From: Cephalopachus bancanus
Taxonomy: Eukaryota; Chordata; Mammalia; Primates; Tarsiidae
Assembly (NCBI GenBank): GCA_027257055.1
Contig: JAPVLO010000115.1
Location: 1,736,001-1,800,000 of the forward strand
Direction: 5' to 3'
DNA: 64,000 nt
Shown: in pieces, positions 48,675 to 59,370 of the stretch
How positions within the stretch are numbered: the first letter of the stretch is position 1
How the letters are laid out: every line of letters begins with the position of its first letter
Program-made: the position numbers and the translations under genes
The notes under the pieces: generated by a model
Told to the model about the DNA's origin: nothing
Seen by the model: the letters and a program-made list of their open reading frames with translations, nothing else
The model's database searches: none

Positions 48675-49330
48675 TAATAAGTTAGTTTTATGCTGTTTTA
48701 ATCACAATTATTTTACAGTATATCTTAACATTCGGTAGGGCCATCCTCTGTGGCCATTAATCTTTTTTTAGAATTTTCATGAATCTTCATATATGTTTCT
48801 TTTATATATGTTTCTTTTCCTCTGTGAACTTCAGAGTCATTTTATCCAATTTAAAAATTTTCTATTGGTATTGTTTTTTAGCATCAGGCAAAATTAGATT
48901 AATATAGTGAGAATTGATAGCTGTTTAATACGGAATCCTTTTTGTCTTAGAATGGACCTATCAACCCAGTGACATTACATTTTTAAATTTTGTTCTCACA
49001 GATGTGATACTTCCCTTGTGTTTATTGTTGTTACTATTGTAAATGAAATAGATTTTTTTCCATTATACTCTCTCACTGGTGGTTGTTCCAACATTAATTT
49101 TGTTCCCAAACACCACACAAAATTCTCATTTTGTTTATAAGTTATTCTGGTTGGTTAGCTTGGATTTTTCAGGTGTGCAATCATATCATCTGCAAATAGT
49201 GATAACTTTTCATTTTCAATTTCTATACCTCATTTCTTTCTCTCTTCTAGCCACATCTGCTAGTAACTACAAATCAATGTTAAATAATAACCATTTTCTC
49301 CTTTAGGATAAGTACTTGTAGTGATTCAGT

Positions 49331-50750
49331 ATGAAGCCTAACAATAGCTTTAGGCTTGAGTTTGTATAAATCATGTGATTTTAGCCCAAGTTCTTTAGAA
49401 TACAGAGCCTGAGTGTAAATGCTTCACCTGGAAGTCCGATGTCAGGTCCTGAGAGTGCAGTTACTTACTGCCTTGACCAAGAGTCAAGAGCTGATCACCT
49501 GGCCACATAGACATCTCTGGGTAGACTACCCCTCCAACAACTGTGAGGGTAAGCCAGGATCCTTACCCATGGCGCAGCATCCAGAAAGGTCATAGTAAAT
49601 GCTACCTTTTAGAATCCAGATGGGATTTGTTTCTCCTCTACTTTGTTGTTGTCAGTTGATATCTTTCTCCTTTACTCTGAACGCATCTTAAACAAGTCAA
49701 CAATATGTATTTTAGAATCATTTTCTCTCATGGAAACGAGACCAGGTGGCATTGTGCAGTCTTCAGAGTAATAGTTAGCTGTCAGTAAGTGCTTAGATAC
49801 TTTATAGACAAATGTGGGGTGGACAGAGGTAGTAGAAGCCAAAGACAAGATCCTAGAGAATCAGACCACCTCTACCACTGCCAGGAGGACCTGGAGCAGA
49901 TAGCAGAACCTCCCAGAGCCACAAGATCTGCAAAGGCAAGTCATGGGAGATCTCTGACACATTAGTGAGGCCACTTTTCGTTTTGCACTGAAGTAAGTTC
50001 TTCTCTAGGAAGTAAAAAGAACACCACATACTTTCATACACCCACTTAGCCATGTGGCTTCCACTCTATCTGTCCTTCACTGGAGAACTGGTGGTTTCAT
50101 GATGGTTCGTCTGATGTATATTTTACAACTGATGACTTGCGCTGAGAAAGGTAAAGAGACTTGCCCTAGTGTTCAGCTAGGAAAGTCTCACTAATAACTG
50201 GTGCATTCGCCACCTCTCCAGATCACTCCTATATCTTCATAGTTGGCCTGTGTTTTACTTTCTTGTGGTAGTGAACCTTCAGGTGTGAAGTAGCCATTCT
50301 AATCCTTTCTCTCTCCTGCAGCAAGACCTGGGGTGGATAAACATTTGTCATCTCTCGTTAGGTGGGCTGTGGGATCAGAACACTTCCCCCAGTAAGCCTT
50401 AGCCCTGGTTTTCAGCTCATAGAAGCCTTAGGTGATTACTTTATTCCTCACAGAGAGAGACAAGTCTATTAACAAAGCACCTAATAATTGCTTGAGTTGG
50501 TGACAGGAAGAAAAATTCCTGTACCATGCAAGTAGCCCCCAAATACTATTTTAAGCGCATTGTGGTATGAGGGTGTTTTCTAATGAGTAACACGAATGGC
50601 CTGAATTTGTTTGGTTGCATAGTAACAGCATATGGAGCAATTCCACTCCCAGGTGTGTCATTGTCTACGTTTCACATCAAGAGCGAAGTCAATCATTAGA
50701 GATTATATCCTATACCATCTGGAAACTGACTTACATAAATTATTTTTTAG
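49331..50750. other. SPOCK1 intron, unannotated
   Basis: No element recognised with confidence; it ends in a T-rich tract and TAG acceptor at 50750. Confidence 0.5.
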
Positions 50751-50813
50751 GTCTCCCTTGCCAGAATGAAATGAACAGAATTCAGAAGCTGAGCAAGGGG
50801 AAAAGCCTGTTGG
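50751..50813 (+). CDS. SPOCK1: SPOCK1 coding exon (probable exon 9): start of thyroglobulin type-1 domain
   Basis: This short 63-nt phase 1-1 exon has a TTTTTTAG acceptor and a GTAAGTA donor. With its junction codons it encodes GLPCQNEMNRIQKLSKGKSL followed by LG. The single Cys is the first of the six that define the thyroglobulin type-1 fold, and the following exon supplies the other five. Upstream intron sequence is open in the same frame back to about 50615, so open frame alone does not mark the exon edge; the splice consensus and the protein match do. Confidence 0.95.
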
Positions 50814-52180
50814 GTAAGTATAATTTCTTGCCAATCATTTAAACAACTAATTAAACCATCCATGTCTCTTGCAATATTCAGCACTATGATGGTTATTCAA
50901 TTAGGGCCAGTGTTTCACGAAAGAAATGCCTCGTTTTACCCCAAGCAGAGTTATTCCAGGCAGCTGGTAATATGCCACAGATAGCTGGACATAAACAGAG
51001 CATCAGCTGGCGGGTTGCTGTTCCATCAGCAAGAAGAGAAACCAGAGGTCAGCCAGGACCAGGGGACAGCTCAGCCAGGCTGGAGTTCAGCACCTTCCCC
51101 ACTACGAACCCTTCCCTGATAGTGGATTACAAGAAACGTTGGTTTTCTCTTTTTAATCAACAGGGCCACTGAATGGTCCTCTAAAGTGTTATTTTTATAC
51201 CTAAAATTATAAGACCTATATATTATAACATTTCCTCAGTTCCCCAGATGAAGCTATTCATTTAAAGGGGAAGATGAGCTACACACCCCTCAAAATTTAT
51301 CAGTTGGGGTTGAAGGATATGTGTGTGCTAAAGTGCATTTCTGCCTTTACCTAGTCCCTGGAAGAAAGCTGTTTAGACACTGAGGAAGCAAGTGGGTTGT
51401 GTGAGTGTGTGTTTCCCTAACATGTGGGTTGTATTTGTGTTCCCCTAATATGCACATCTGGCCACGGCAAAGGTAAGGAATGCGTGCAAACCTGTCTAAG
51501 TGTCCCTTTAGCTGGAGTCCTCCATTCTCCGGCACTCAGAGGAAGTCATGACATTCATACTGGCCATCATGGAGACTTTGGCAATCCTCATTTGTTTGCT
51601 GAAGAGAGGAGTCTGCTTTTCTTCCCTTGCTTTTTTAAAAGAGCTGACAGCTGCAACACAGTAATTCAGAATTATCCCTGTGAAGCATTCAGAGGCAGGT
51701 GCATTCCCTAAGCAGCCTGCCATTTCAGAAGTTTATCTACTTGCTTGAAGGACATGGGTGAGTTTTCTTGAAGACTGTCAAATGTAGGCAGTCTATGAAC
51801 TCTGGCGATTTCACCTCTTCTGATTTTTTGAATCACTTCAGTGTACATACTCCCTCTTCCTTCTACATTTGAAAACTACTTGCTTCCTGGCTTGCCTCAT
51901 ACTTGTGACTTTTGATAACATCATATTCAATTCAAGGAATTCCAAAGTTGTCATGATTTTGAACTCTACAGGCCTATGTTCTTCTCTTGTATAAAAAGGC
52001 ATACAGATGTCTTTCTGGTCTACAAGCGAAATGGCTGGATCATGCCACTCTAGGTTTTTCCTGTACAAGGGGTGTGCTTATTGATCTCATTCCTCCATAA
52101 GGGATGTTATTTTGGGTTGGAATGGTGTTCCTAGGTAGTTGTAGAACCAGTATATTGTCATTTTAAAAAACATTGTTTTC
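50814..52180. other. SPOCK1 intron, unannotated
   Basis: Mixed composition. A 76-codon reverse frame at 52068-51838 was considered and not called. No RNA gene is visible. Confidence 0.5.
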
Positions 52181-52487
52181 AGCCAGGTTTGGTGGCTCAG
52201 CCTGTATTCCCGCGTCTTGGGAGGCTGAGGTGAGTGGATTGCCTGAGCCCGCGGGTTTGAGACCTACCTGGGCAACTTGGTGAAACCTCATCTCTACAAT
52301 AAATAAAAAAATTAGCCGGGCGTGGTAGCACGCACCTGTAGTTCCAGCTACTTGGAAGGCTGAGGCGGAAGGATCGCCAGAGCCCAGCAGGTCGAGGGTG
52401 CGGTGGCCGGGAGCGGCCACTGCACTCTAGTCTGGGTGATAGAGTGAGACTCTAACTCAAAAAATAAAAAAAATAAAAAAAAATTTA
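52181..52487 (+). mobile_element. Full-length Alu, lineage-specific type, 16-bp TSD
   Basis: The left arm has 'gtggctcagcctgtattccc' and 'gagtggattgcctgagcccg'. The right arm has 'gcacgcacctgtagttccag' and 'gggagcggccactgcactct'. AAAAAACATTGTTTTC flanks it at 52165-52180 and 52488-52503. It is one of the two full-length reference copies of this Alu type here. Confidence 0.96.
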
Positions 52488-52913
52488 AAAAAACATTGTT
52501 TTCTTAGGATATGAATATCTTGCTCTTGCCTTATTCATAATGAGACATTTCTGAGATAAAAATGCCTCATTTTTCCCCAGCACACATGAAAGAAATGCTG
52601 CCTCTCTCCTACCACGTACCCCACCTTGTTGTAAAGTTTGGTTTATCACATCGCCCATGTGTGAGATTACTCTGGCTAATGTACAGAAATGCCATTCATT
52701 TGCCTAAAACTGGTTTTTTCCCCCCATGGGGAAAGCTCCTAATATAATAACTGGATATTCAAGGGCATATGGATTCAAATAAATAAATACATAAAACAAC
52801 CAACAATAAACTATCATCAGTTATAATTACTGCCTACATAGAAAAAGTGGTAATTCTATTGCAGTACAGATTTGGAGCAGCACCTGCTCTTACTAACCTG
52901 GGGCTCAGCCCAG

Positions 52914-53086
52914 TTTCTCCTCCTCCCCCTTTTCTCCCTGCTCTCCTACCTTTTCCTCTTTCTTCTTCCCCTCCCCCAACCCCTTCCTTTTCCCTCCTTC
53001 TCCTCCTCCCTTTTCTCCCTTGTCCACCCTCCCTCCTCCTCTTCCTTTTTCTCTCCTCCTCCTCCTCCTTTCTCCTTCTTTTTCCT
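52914..53086. repeat. Polypyrimidine tract in SPOCK1 intron
   Basis: About 170 bp of almost pure C/T on the + strand with only scattered purines. Confidence 0.95.
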
Positions 53087-53090
53087 ATAT

Positions 53091-53131
53091 GATGATGATG
53101 ATGATGATGATGATATGATGATGATGATGAT
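53091..53131. repeat. (GAT)n microsatellite
   Basis: Some thirteen GAT units with one disruption, directly after the polypyrimidine tract. Confidence 0.97.
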
Positions 53132-53221
53132 TTTGGTCCATTAAGTGCTACTGTTTTCCAACCATATCTTCAGGAGAAGGATCAGCATCTCCCCAGCTCT
53201 CCACTTATTCTTTCTTTGCAG

Positions 53222-53522
53222 TTTTTTTTATTGTTGTTTTGTTTTTTGAGTGGGGATTTCACCCAAGCTGGAGTGCAGTGGCATGATCCCGGCTCACCTT
53301 AGCCTCGACCTCCTGTTCAGGTGATCCTTTTACCTCTGCCTCCGTAGTAACTGGGACTACAGACCTGTGCCACCAAGCCAGGCTAATTTTTGGATTTTTT
53401 TTATAGAAATGAGATCTTACTATGTTGCCCAGGCTATTCTCAAACTCCCAGGCTCAAGCAATCCTTCTGCCTCAGCCTCCTAGAGAATGGAGATACTAGG
53501 TGTGAGCCACCACACCCAGCCT
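53222..53522 (-). mobile_element. Full-length Alu (AluJ-like)
   Basis: T-rich start, then 'ctggagtgcagtggcatgat', 'gactacagacctgtgccacc', a mid T tract, 'atgttgcccaggctattctc' and 'gtgagccaccacacccagcc'. Confidence 0.94.
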
Positions 53523-55021
53523 ATAGATCTTGATTGAGAATCTTTCACAAATCTTTATCTACCTTTTGGTTCTGTGGGTGGCTGATGGCATCTAGTTTTC
53601 CTTTTCCATCTACTGCCCCCTGAAAACTAGGGGTGATGTGCACTCGCTTGAGCTCCTAAGGAAGAGATGGGCACTGCTGAGCCACTAATTGTGGCATCAA
53701 CAGTCTTTCCTGAGTGGTAGATATGGTATCCCAGGGTCTCTCGGATCACCTTTCTATGCACGATCTCATTTACGCTCTGAGAACCCAGTCATCTTGAATA
53801 GCCTGGTGAATAGAGTCTTCTGTACTAGACCCCAGAGTTAGCTGGATTTGGGTTTAAATCCTGGTTCAAGATCATAGAAATGTCTCCCTCCCATGCGCTC
53901 CTTACTTTTTTACAACATAAAAGGTAAATTAGAAAACATAGGCACCTTAAAAAATTATCAGAAATAAAATCAGAGAGTAGAAAGACATAAAGCAGGGGCT
54001 TCTGTTTTCATGAGGCTGATGTAAATGACATTACTACCTGGGTCACACAAAGGAGAATTCTCCCATAGATGAGCATACAATCATGAAACACACACATGCA
54101 CACAAACACCCTGTGAGAAAAACCAAAGTAAAATCTACTGTAGATAAAGATTACCTATAGCGGAATGAGATTCAGATTGGCATCAGACTTCTTGTTGGCC
54201 ACACTGACTTAAGAAGAGAAATAATACCTCCAAAGTGCTAGGGAAAATAACTTTGGACCTACAGATTTTAAATTCATCCTGATGATTGTTCAAGTATGAT
54301 GGCAGAGATACTCTTAAACCATCTAAAGTTCAGAATGCTTACTAACCACAGACTTAAGACATAAAGAATTTACTCTGCCAGGCAAATGACCACAGAATTA
54401 TTCAGATGCAATTGTGTAAAAGAAGTGACATGCCACTAAATCTAAATTAATATGATCTATACAACTGTTTTGATAGAAATCTAGAATTAAAATTCTAGAC
54501 TGTTGAGGAAAATGAGAAAAAGGTGGTAAGAATGTATTAAGTTCCTAGTTTGTCCAGAAAGAAAAGATAAAATATAGATTAACTTCAGCTCTTACTAGCC
54601 AAAACTGTTTCTCTGTAGAAAATGTAAGAGTAACCACAAGAATATTAGAAATATAATACTTGGTTTTTAAAACTATGGAAGAAAGACATGGAGTAAAAAA
54701 ATAAAAATTTCTACAGAAGGCAGGAAGTGAGGAAATAATAAATAGGAAACACGAATATGGTGGCAGAAGTAAGAGTAAGCATTTCTGTCATCACAATCAA
54801 TGTGAATGGGCCAAACACATTTATTATGAGACAGAAAGTATTGATTGGTATTTTTAAGGAGAGTTATACAAAAAACAATTCCACAGGGAGTTGAAATTAA
54901 AAGATAGTAAATACTCCTTTTCTTAGCAAAACTAATATCTGACAGAAGCAAATACTTTGCATTCTAAAAAGCAGAGTGTCATCTTGCTGAAATGTTCCTT
55001 TCACCATATTATGCCATTAAT

Positions 55022-55390
55022 TGATCTAGTCATGCATTGCTTTACAATGAGAATGTATTCCAAGAAATGCATCAAGTGACTTTGTCATTGTATAAACACC
55101 ATGGAGCATCAAGTGACTTTGTCACTGTATAAACACCGTGGAGTACACTAACTCAAACCTAAATGGTATGGCCTACTACATACCTATTCTATATGGTATA
55201 GTTGTTTGCTCTTAGGCTATAAACCTGAACAGTATGTTGTTGAACTGAATATTGCAGGCAATTGTAACACAGTGGTATTTGTGTACCTAAACATAGAAAA
55301 GGTACAGTAAAAATAGGGTGCTTAATCTCGTGGGACCATAGTCATAAATGCAGTTCATCACTGATCAAACTATGTGGTACATGACTATTC
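55022..55390 (+). mobile_element. Non-autonomous DNA transposon (Tc/mariner or Tigger-like), internally duplicated
   Basis: Left end 'gtcatgcattgctttacaat', then 'ggtatggcctactacatacc', 'ggctataaacctgaacagta' and 'aacatagaaaaggtacagta'. Right end 'gggaccatagtcataaatgc' to 'catgact'. The CAGTCATGC-like ends are inverted copies. The family is one I associate with Tigger-type elements but the name is not certain. A 37-bp unit is repeated in tandem at 55069 and 55106. Confidence 0.75.
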
Positions 55391-55551
55391 TCATAACTTT
55401 AAAGAAAGAAATAGAACTTCAGGAAGGAATTGTCACATCTACTTTCATATTCAGGGATTTTAATATATTTTATATACCTCCTTCTTGAAACTTACATGTC
55501 AAGTAGACAAAAAATGATATAGAATAATTGAACAAAATGATTAGCCTTCAC

Positions 55552-55554
<3 letters not shown>

Positions 55555-55594
<40 letters not shown>

Positions 55595-55600
55595 TATATA
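55555..55600. repeat. (TA)n with short (CA)n interruption
   Basis: About fifteen TA units, three CA, then five more TA. Confidence 0.95.
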
Positions 55601-56169
55601 TTCTTTCACATAGACATTAAATATACCATCTTCCAAACACATGGAGTATCTGCCATGGACTATACCACAAAAGAAAACTCAATAAAGTTCAGATAAACGA
55701 TCAAAGATCAAGTTCAATGGCTATAACATAATCATAATAGTAGTAAAAAATGAGATTACCAAAATCATGTACATTTAGGAGCTTTATAAATAAATATTGG
55801 TCAAAGATGAAATGATCTACAAAATATTTAGAACTGAATGAAAATAAAAGCACTGTGTACCAAAATACGTGAGATGCAACTAAAGTGAAACTTAAAGGAA
55901 ACATCATAGCTTCAAATGCATTTAAAAGATCAAAACTCTGCAAGATTTTCAACTCAAAAACTGAACTGATTTTCAACACAAACTGAAATGATCAAGATTT
56001 TAGCAGAAAACAATGAAGTCAGTACTATAATAGCATATTAGAGGTGGTTCTTTGAGTAAACTGATGGACTAGACAAATTTTGATAATATGAAGAGTAAAA
56101 GTCTCAAATACGGTCATGAATTTAAAAGTGGGATATAAACTTTTATTCCCCAGGTATAGGAGAGTACTG

Positions 56170-56355
56170 TAAATTTATGGTTCTCAACTTTAGTGTAGAC
56201 CAGAGTCACTTGGAGGGTTTATGAAGGCATGGGTGGCTGGGCCCTACTCTCTAGGTTTCTGATTCAGTATGTCTCAGGTGAAGCCCAAGAATTCTCATTT
56301 CTAAGGGGTTTTCAATTAATGCTGTCGCTGCTAGTCCTGAGACCACTCTAAACCA
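56170..56355 (-). mobile_element. MER20-type hAT DNA transposon fossil
   Basis: 'atggttctcaactttagtgt', 'ctgattcagtatgtctcagg' and 'caagaattctcatttctaag' match the MER20 order. The right end is decayed. Confidence 0.7.
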
Positions 56356-57289
56356 ATGTATGACAATTATGAAAACTTAGATGACATGATACTATCAATG
56401 ACCAAATTTTGGCCACAAAGAAACAGAAGGCCCAAATAGATCAAAACCAAAATGCTACTCTCACCCCCTAGAATAGTCACCAGGTCCAAAATACTTTTAT
56501 GGAAAAATCTTTTAAGAAAGAGAACATTCTTGTTTTATATAAAATGCCTAGGGTATAAAAAAAGTTAGAAAAAAACCTGAATCAATTTATGAATAGGAAC
56601 TTTGATAGAAAAAGTGAAGAAAATACAAACAAGATGATAGGCCTCTTTGCACTTAGTAACATATTTGCAAAAGGACCAGCACATTGAATCAGCAATAGTG
56701 TATTCCAATAACAATGAATCATGGCCGAGCAGTGTTCATGCCGGGAAAGCAAAGGTAGAGTTTTCTAATATTGTGCCACCAGTATTTCATCTCATTAAAA
56801 ACATACAAAGCATAGAAACCATATGACTTGCTCAAGTTTAAAAATGTAATTAATAACAGTGGTAACAATCAAGATTCCTCTAAGGAATAGAAGGAATCCT
56901 GTTTAACCTTGGGCAAGCTATTCAGCTTCAACCTATCGCTTTTTTTGGTCTATACACAGGGAGGTAGTAATAGCGCTAACAACTTATGGTGCTATTGTGA
57001 TGGCTCCATGAACTAACGCAAGCAAAGCACTCAGCTCTTATCACCTCTCTGTTAGAGGCAGGGAATGATAAGGTATGGCTTGGAACTGTGTGGCCCAAGG
57101 ACTGCTTGCATTTCACAAAACATTTGTTATTAGTCAGCACTTAGTACAGAAACTGACGCATTTAAAAGTTTCATAGCAACTTCAGAGTCACTTTATGTGG
57201 TTTGGCAGAGTATTGGTCCATGACAGACTGGAAATTAAAAACCGACAGTCAAGTTCTCCATCACAGGAGTTTGAGAAGCACTGCCTTGG

Positions 57290-57425
57290 ACTCAGATCGA
57301 AAGATATGAATTTTGGACTTGATATTTACTAGCAGGAGCCTTGGGCAGATTACTTAATTTTCCTGAGCCTCAGTTTCCTACTTGTTAAAAGTTAGTAGAG
57401 GCACATATCTCTTAGACTTGTGGGG
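57290..57425 (+). repeat. MIR fossil
   Basis: 'atttactagcaggagccttg', 'gagcctcagtttcctacttg' and 'aggcacatatctcttagact'. Confidence 0.8.
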
Positions 57426-57571
57426 ATAAGAGATTTTGTGTGAATGTGTATATACATTACATATATACATACACATATACACATATGTGCATGATTTTGG
57501 TCAGTGCCCAGAATATAGATGTATTCAATACAGGTTAGCTATTATCATGCATGTTTAAAAACTGGGCTTCT

Positions 57572-57871
57572 GCCGGGCTCGGTGGCTCAGCCTGTAATCC
57601 TGCACCTCTGGGAGGCTGAGGTGAGTGGATTGCCTGAGCCCGTGGGTTCGAGACCCGCCTGGGCAGCGAGACCTCATCTCTACAATAAATAAAAAAATCA
57701 GCCGGGCATGGTAGCGCATGCCTGTAGTTCCAGCTACTTGGAAGGCTGAGGTGGAAGGATCGCCAGAGTCCAGCAGGCGAGTCTGCGGTGGCCGGGAGCG
57801 GCCACTGCACTCCAGTCTAGGCGACAGAGTGAGACTCCAACTCAAAAAAATAAAAAAAAAAAAATAAAAAT
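57572..57871 (+). mobile_element. Full-length Alu, lineage-specific type, perfect 15-bp TSD
   Basis: It starts 'gccgggctcggtggctcagc' with the whole left arm ('ggattgcctgagcccgtggg'), then 'cctcatctctacaataaata' and the right arm with 'gggagcggccactgcactcc'. AAAAACTGGGCTTCT flanks it at 57557-57571 and 57872-57886. It lies 218 bp upstream of the 58089 exon. Confidence 0.97.
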
Positions 57872-58088
57872 AAAAACTGGGCTTCTTAGAGTTCAATGCA
57901 TTTGGGCACCTAAATGCTAAGGACCCTGTGATTTTGACTAAGTAGTAACTAATCAGCTCCATTCTCTGCTGCTGGTCCTAAAGTAAATATTTTGTCTGAT
58001 GCATGAGCCTCTTCCCTGTGTTAGAAGGCATTGATCCTGAGTATCTCTGCACTTCTCTAAATTAAAGTTGCACCTTTTGTTCCCCTAG

Positions 58089-58226
58089 GGGCATTCATAC
58101 CTCGGTGTAATGAGGAGGGCTATTACAAAGCCACTCAGTGCCATGGAAGCACAGGGCAGTGCTGGTGTGTGGATAAATATGGGAACGAGCTGGCTGGTTC
58201 CAGGAAGCAGGGTGCTGTGAGCTGTG
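58089..58226 (+). CDS. SPOCK1: SPOCK1 coding exon (probable exon 10): core of thyroglobulin type-1 domain
   Basis: This is a 138-nt phase 1-1 exon with acceptor CCCCTAG at 58082-58088 and donor GTGAGT at 58227. It encodes AFIPRCNEEGYYKATQCHGS and on through GQCWCVDKYGNELAG to AVSC. The CWCV signature and the remaining five cysteines of the thyroglobulin type-1 domain are all present. In the testican family this domain has been linked to inhibition of cathepsin L-like proteases; that role is family knowledge, not visible here. No frame damage is seen. Confidence 0.97.
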
Positions 58227-58682
58227 GTGAGTAAGGCCTCCCATATCAGCACCACCACAAAGGTCCTGGGTGTCCCATGGATCCTTACTATGTGGAGGAA
58301 TTCAGAGGCAGCTCCAGTCTGCAGTAAGTTTCCATTGGTGAGGCAGTAACCCTGAAATCACGTGAGCTCATGCATAGCTAACTTTACAGGCTGCAGGAGC
58401 TCACCATGATGTGAGGTTTGGACAACAGTTGTGGCAGTCAGGAAACATAGCAACATAGTTTGCCTTCACTTTTTCCTTAGGATTATAAACCTTCCGAAAA
58501 GGTAAGAGCATCTCAAGAATTCTAGGGCTCACATCAGAACAGTTTGTAGTCCATGCCCCAGGCACTGACCCTAGCAGGATGGGGATGTTTCCATGTTCAG
58601 AAAGTTCCATACAAGGGAGCCCCCATCGTGGGTCACACTGTATAAGCAGAAACTAACCTCAAGCCTTCTATTCACATTTCAG

Positions 58683-58873
58683 AAGAGGAGCAGGAAACCT
58701 CAGGGGATTTTGGCAGTGGTGGCTCCGTGGTCCTGCTGGATGACCTAGAGGATGAACGGGAGTTGGGACCAAAGGACAAAGAGGGGAAGCTGAGGGTGCA
58801 CACCCGGGCCGTGACGGAGGACGATGAGGATGAGGATGATGACAAAGAAGATGAGGTTGGCTACATATGGTAG
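58683..58873 (+). CDS. SPOCK1: SPOCK1 terminal coding exon: acidic tail and stop
   Basis: The acceptor is CATTTCAG, ending at 58682, and the coding part is 191 nt to TAG at 58871-58873. It encodes EEEQETSGDFGSGGSVVLLD, then a charged stretch ending in an Asp/Glu run (EDDEDEDDDKEDE) and the terminal VGYIW. The SGD and GSGG Ser-Gly sites next to acidic residues are the glycosaminoglycan attachment region known for testican-1. The protein has LEDEREL where I recall LEYEREL in human, a single substitution. The preceding intron is only about 456 bp. The exon continues as the long 3' UTR. Confidence 0.96.
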
Positions 58874-59308
58874 TGCCCACAAGAAAGAGGACACAAGGTT
58901 TTGCACAAAATTGCAAGTCACTTCCTATTCCTGCATTTGTATCTAAGACTCCAAGGCACCAAGGTCTCTTCTCCATTGTTGCTCTCTATACCCGACCTAA
59001 GGTTTGGAAGACAACTGCTTGTTCCCAGAGCATTCTGATTTTGCATACGTTTGTGTGGAAGAAAGGGTGTTGTGTTTTTGTTTTTCTTTTCTGGACAGGG
59101 AAATGGTTGGCTTAATTAGAGCTTCCTTCCTTCCTGTGAGATTTTTGCAACAAGCATGTGATTTATGTGGAATTCTGACCGTGCAGGGAGCCCCCACCCT
59201 CTTCAACGTCAAATACCCTTTTTAATTACCCACACTGGTGGTTATTACAGCATGGTTCCCAGCCTTACAGTGTCTAAGTGCTTTTCTTGTGTCCTGTAGA
59301 TGTCGTGG

Positions 59309-59310
<2 letters not shown>

Positions 59311-59367
<57 letters not shown>
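59311..59367 (+). repeat. (AC)n microsatellite in the SPOCK1 3' UTR
   Basis: An uninterrupted 57-bp run of alternating AC gives about 28 units. It lies roughly 440 bp after the stop codon and is therefore transcribed. Its length makes it likely to be polymorphic. Confidence 0.98.

Positions 59368-59370
<3 letters not shown>

Larger units (their letters stand above)
47775..49330 (-). mobile_element. Old diverged LINE-1 surrounding the duplicated tails
   Basis: Antisense L1 text lies on both sides of the younger tail: 'atccatctttttgtttttgg' near 47957, 'ggtagggccatcctct' near 48735, and 'gcaatcatatcatctgcaaa' near 49176. The last is the F/YADD region reversed, in a diverged state. No intact frame. 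Confidence 0.65.
54190..56860 (+). mobile_element. Ancient, degenerate LINE-1 (L1M/HAL1-like), interrupted
   Basis: Sense L1 order with strong decay. 'cctccaaagtgctagggaaa' is near 54227, an endonuclease-start homologue ('atcacaatcaatgtgaatgg') near 54793, and a 'tagaactgaatgaaaataaa' homologue near 55830. A reverse-transcriptase-region homologue lies near 56650-56760. A DNA transposon sits inside at 55022-55390 and a (TA)n tract at 55555-55600. No open frame survives. Confidence 0.72.

Noticed and set aside
52163..57962. Reverse frames inside the Alu copies (for example 52163-52420 and 57555-57962)
   Set aside because: They are the standard antisense reading of Alu sequence, not genes.
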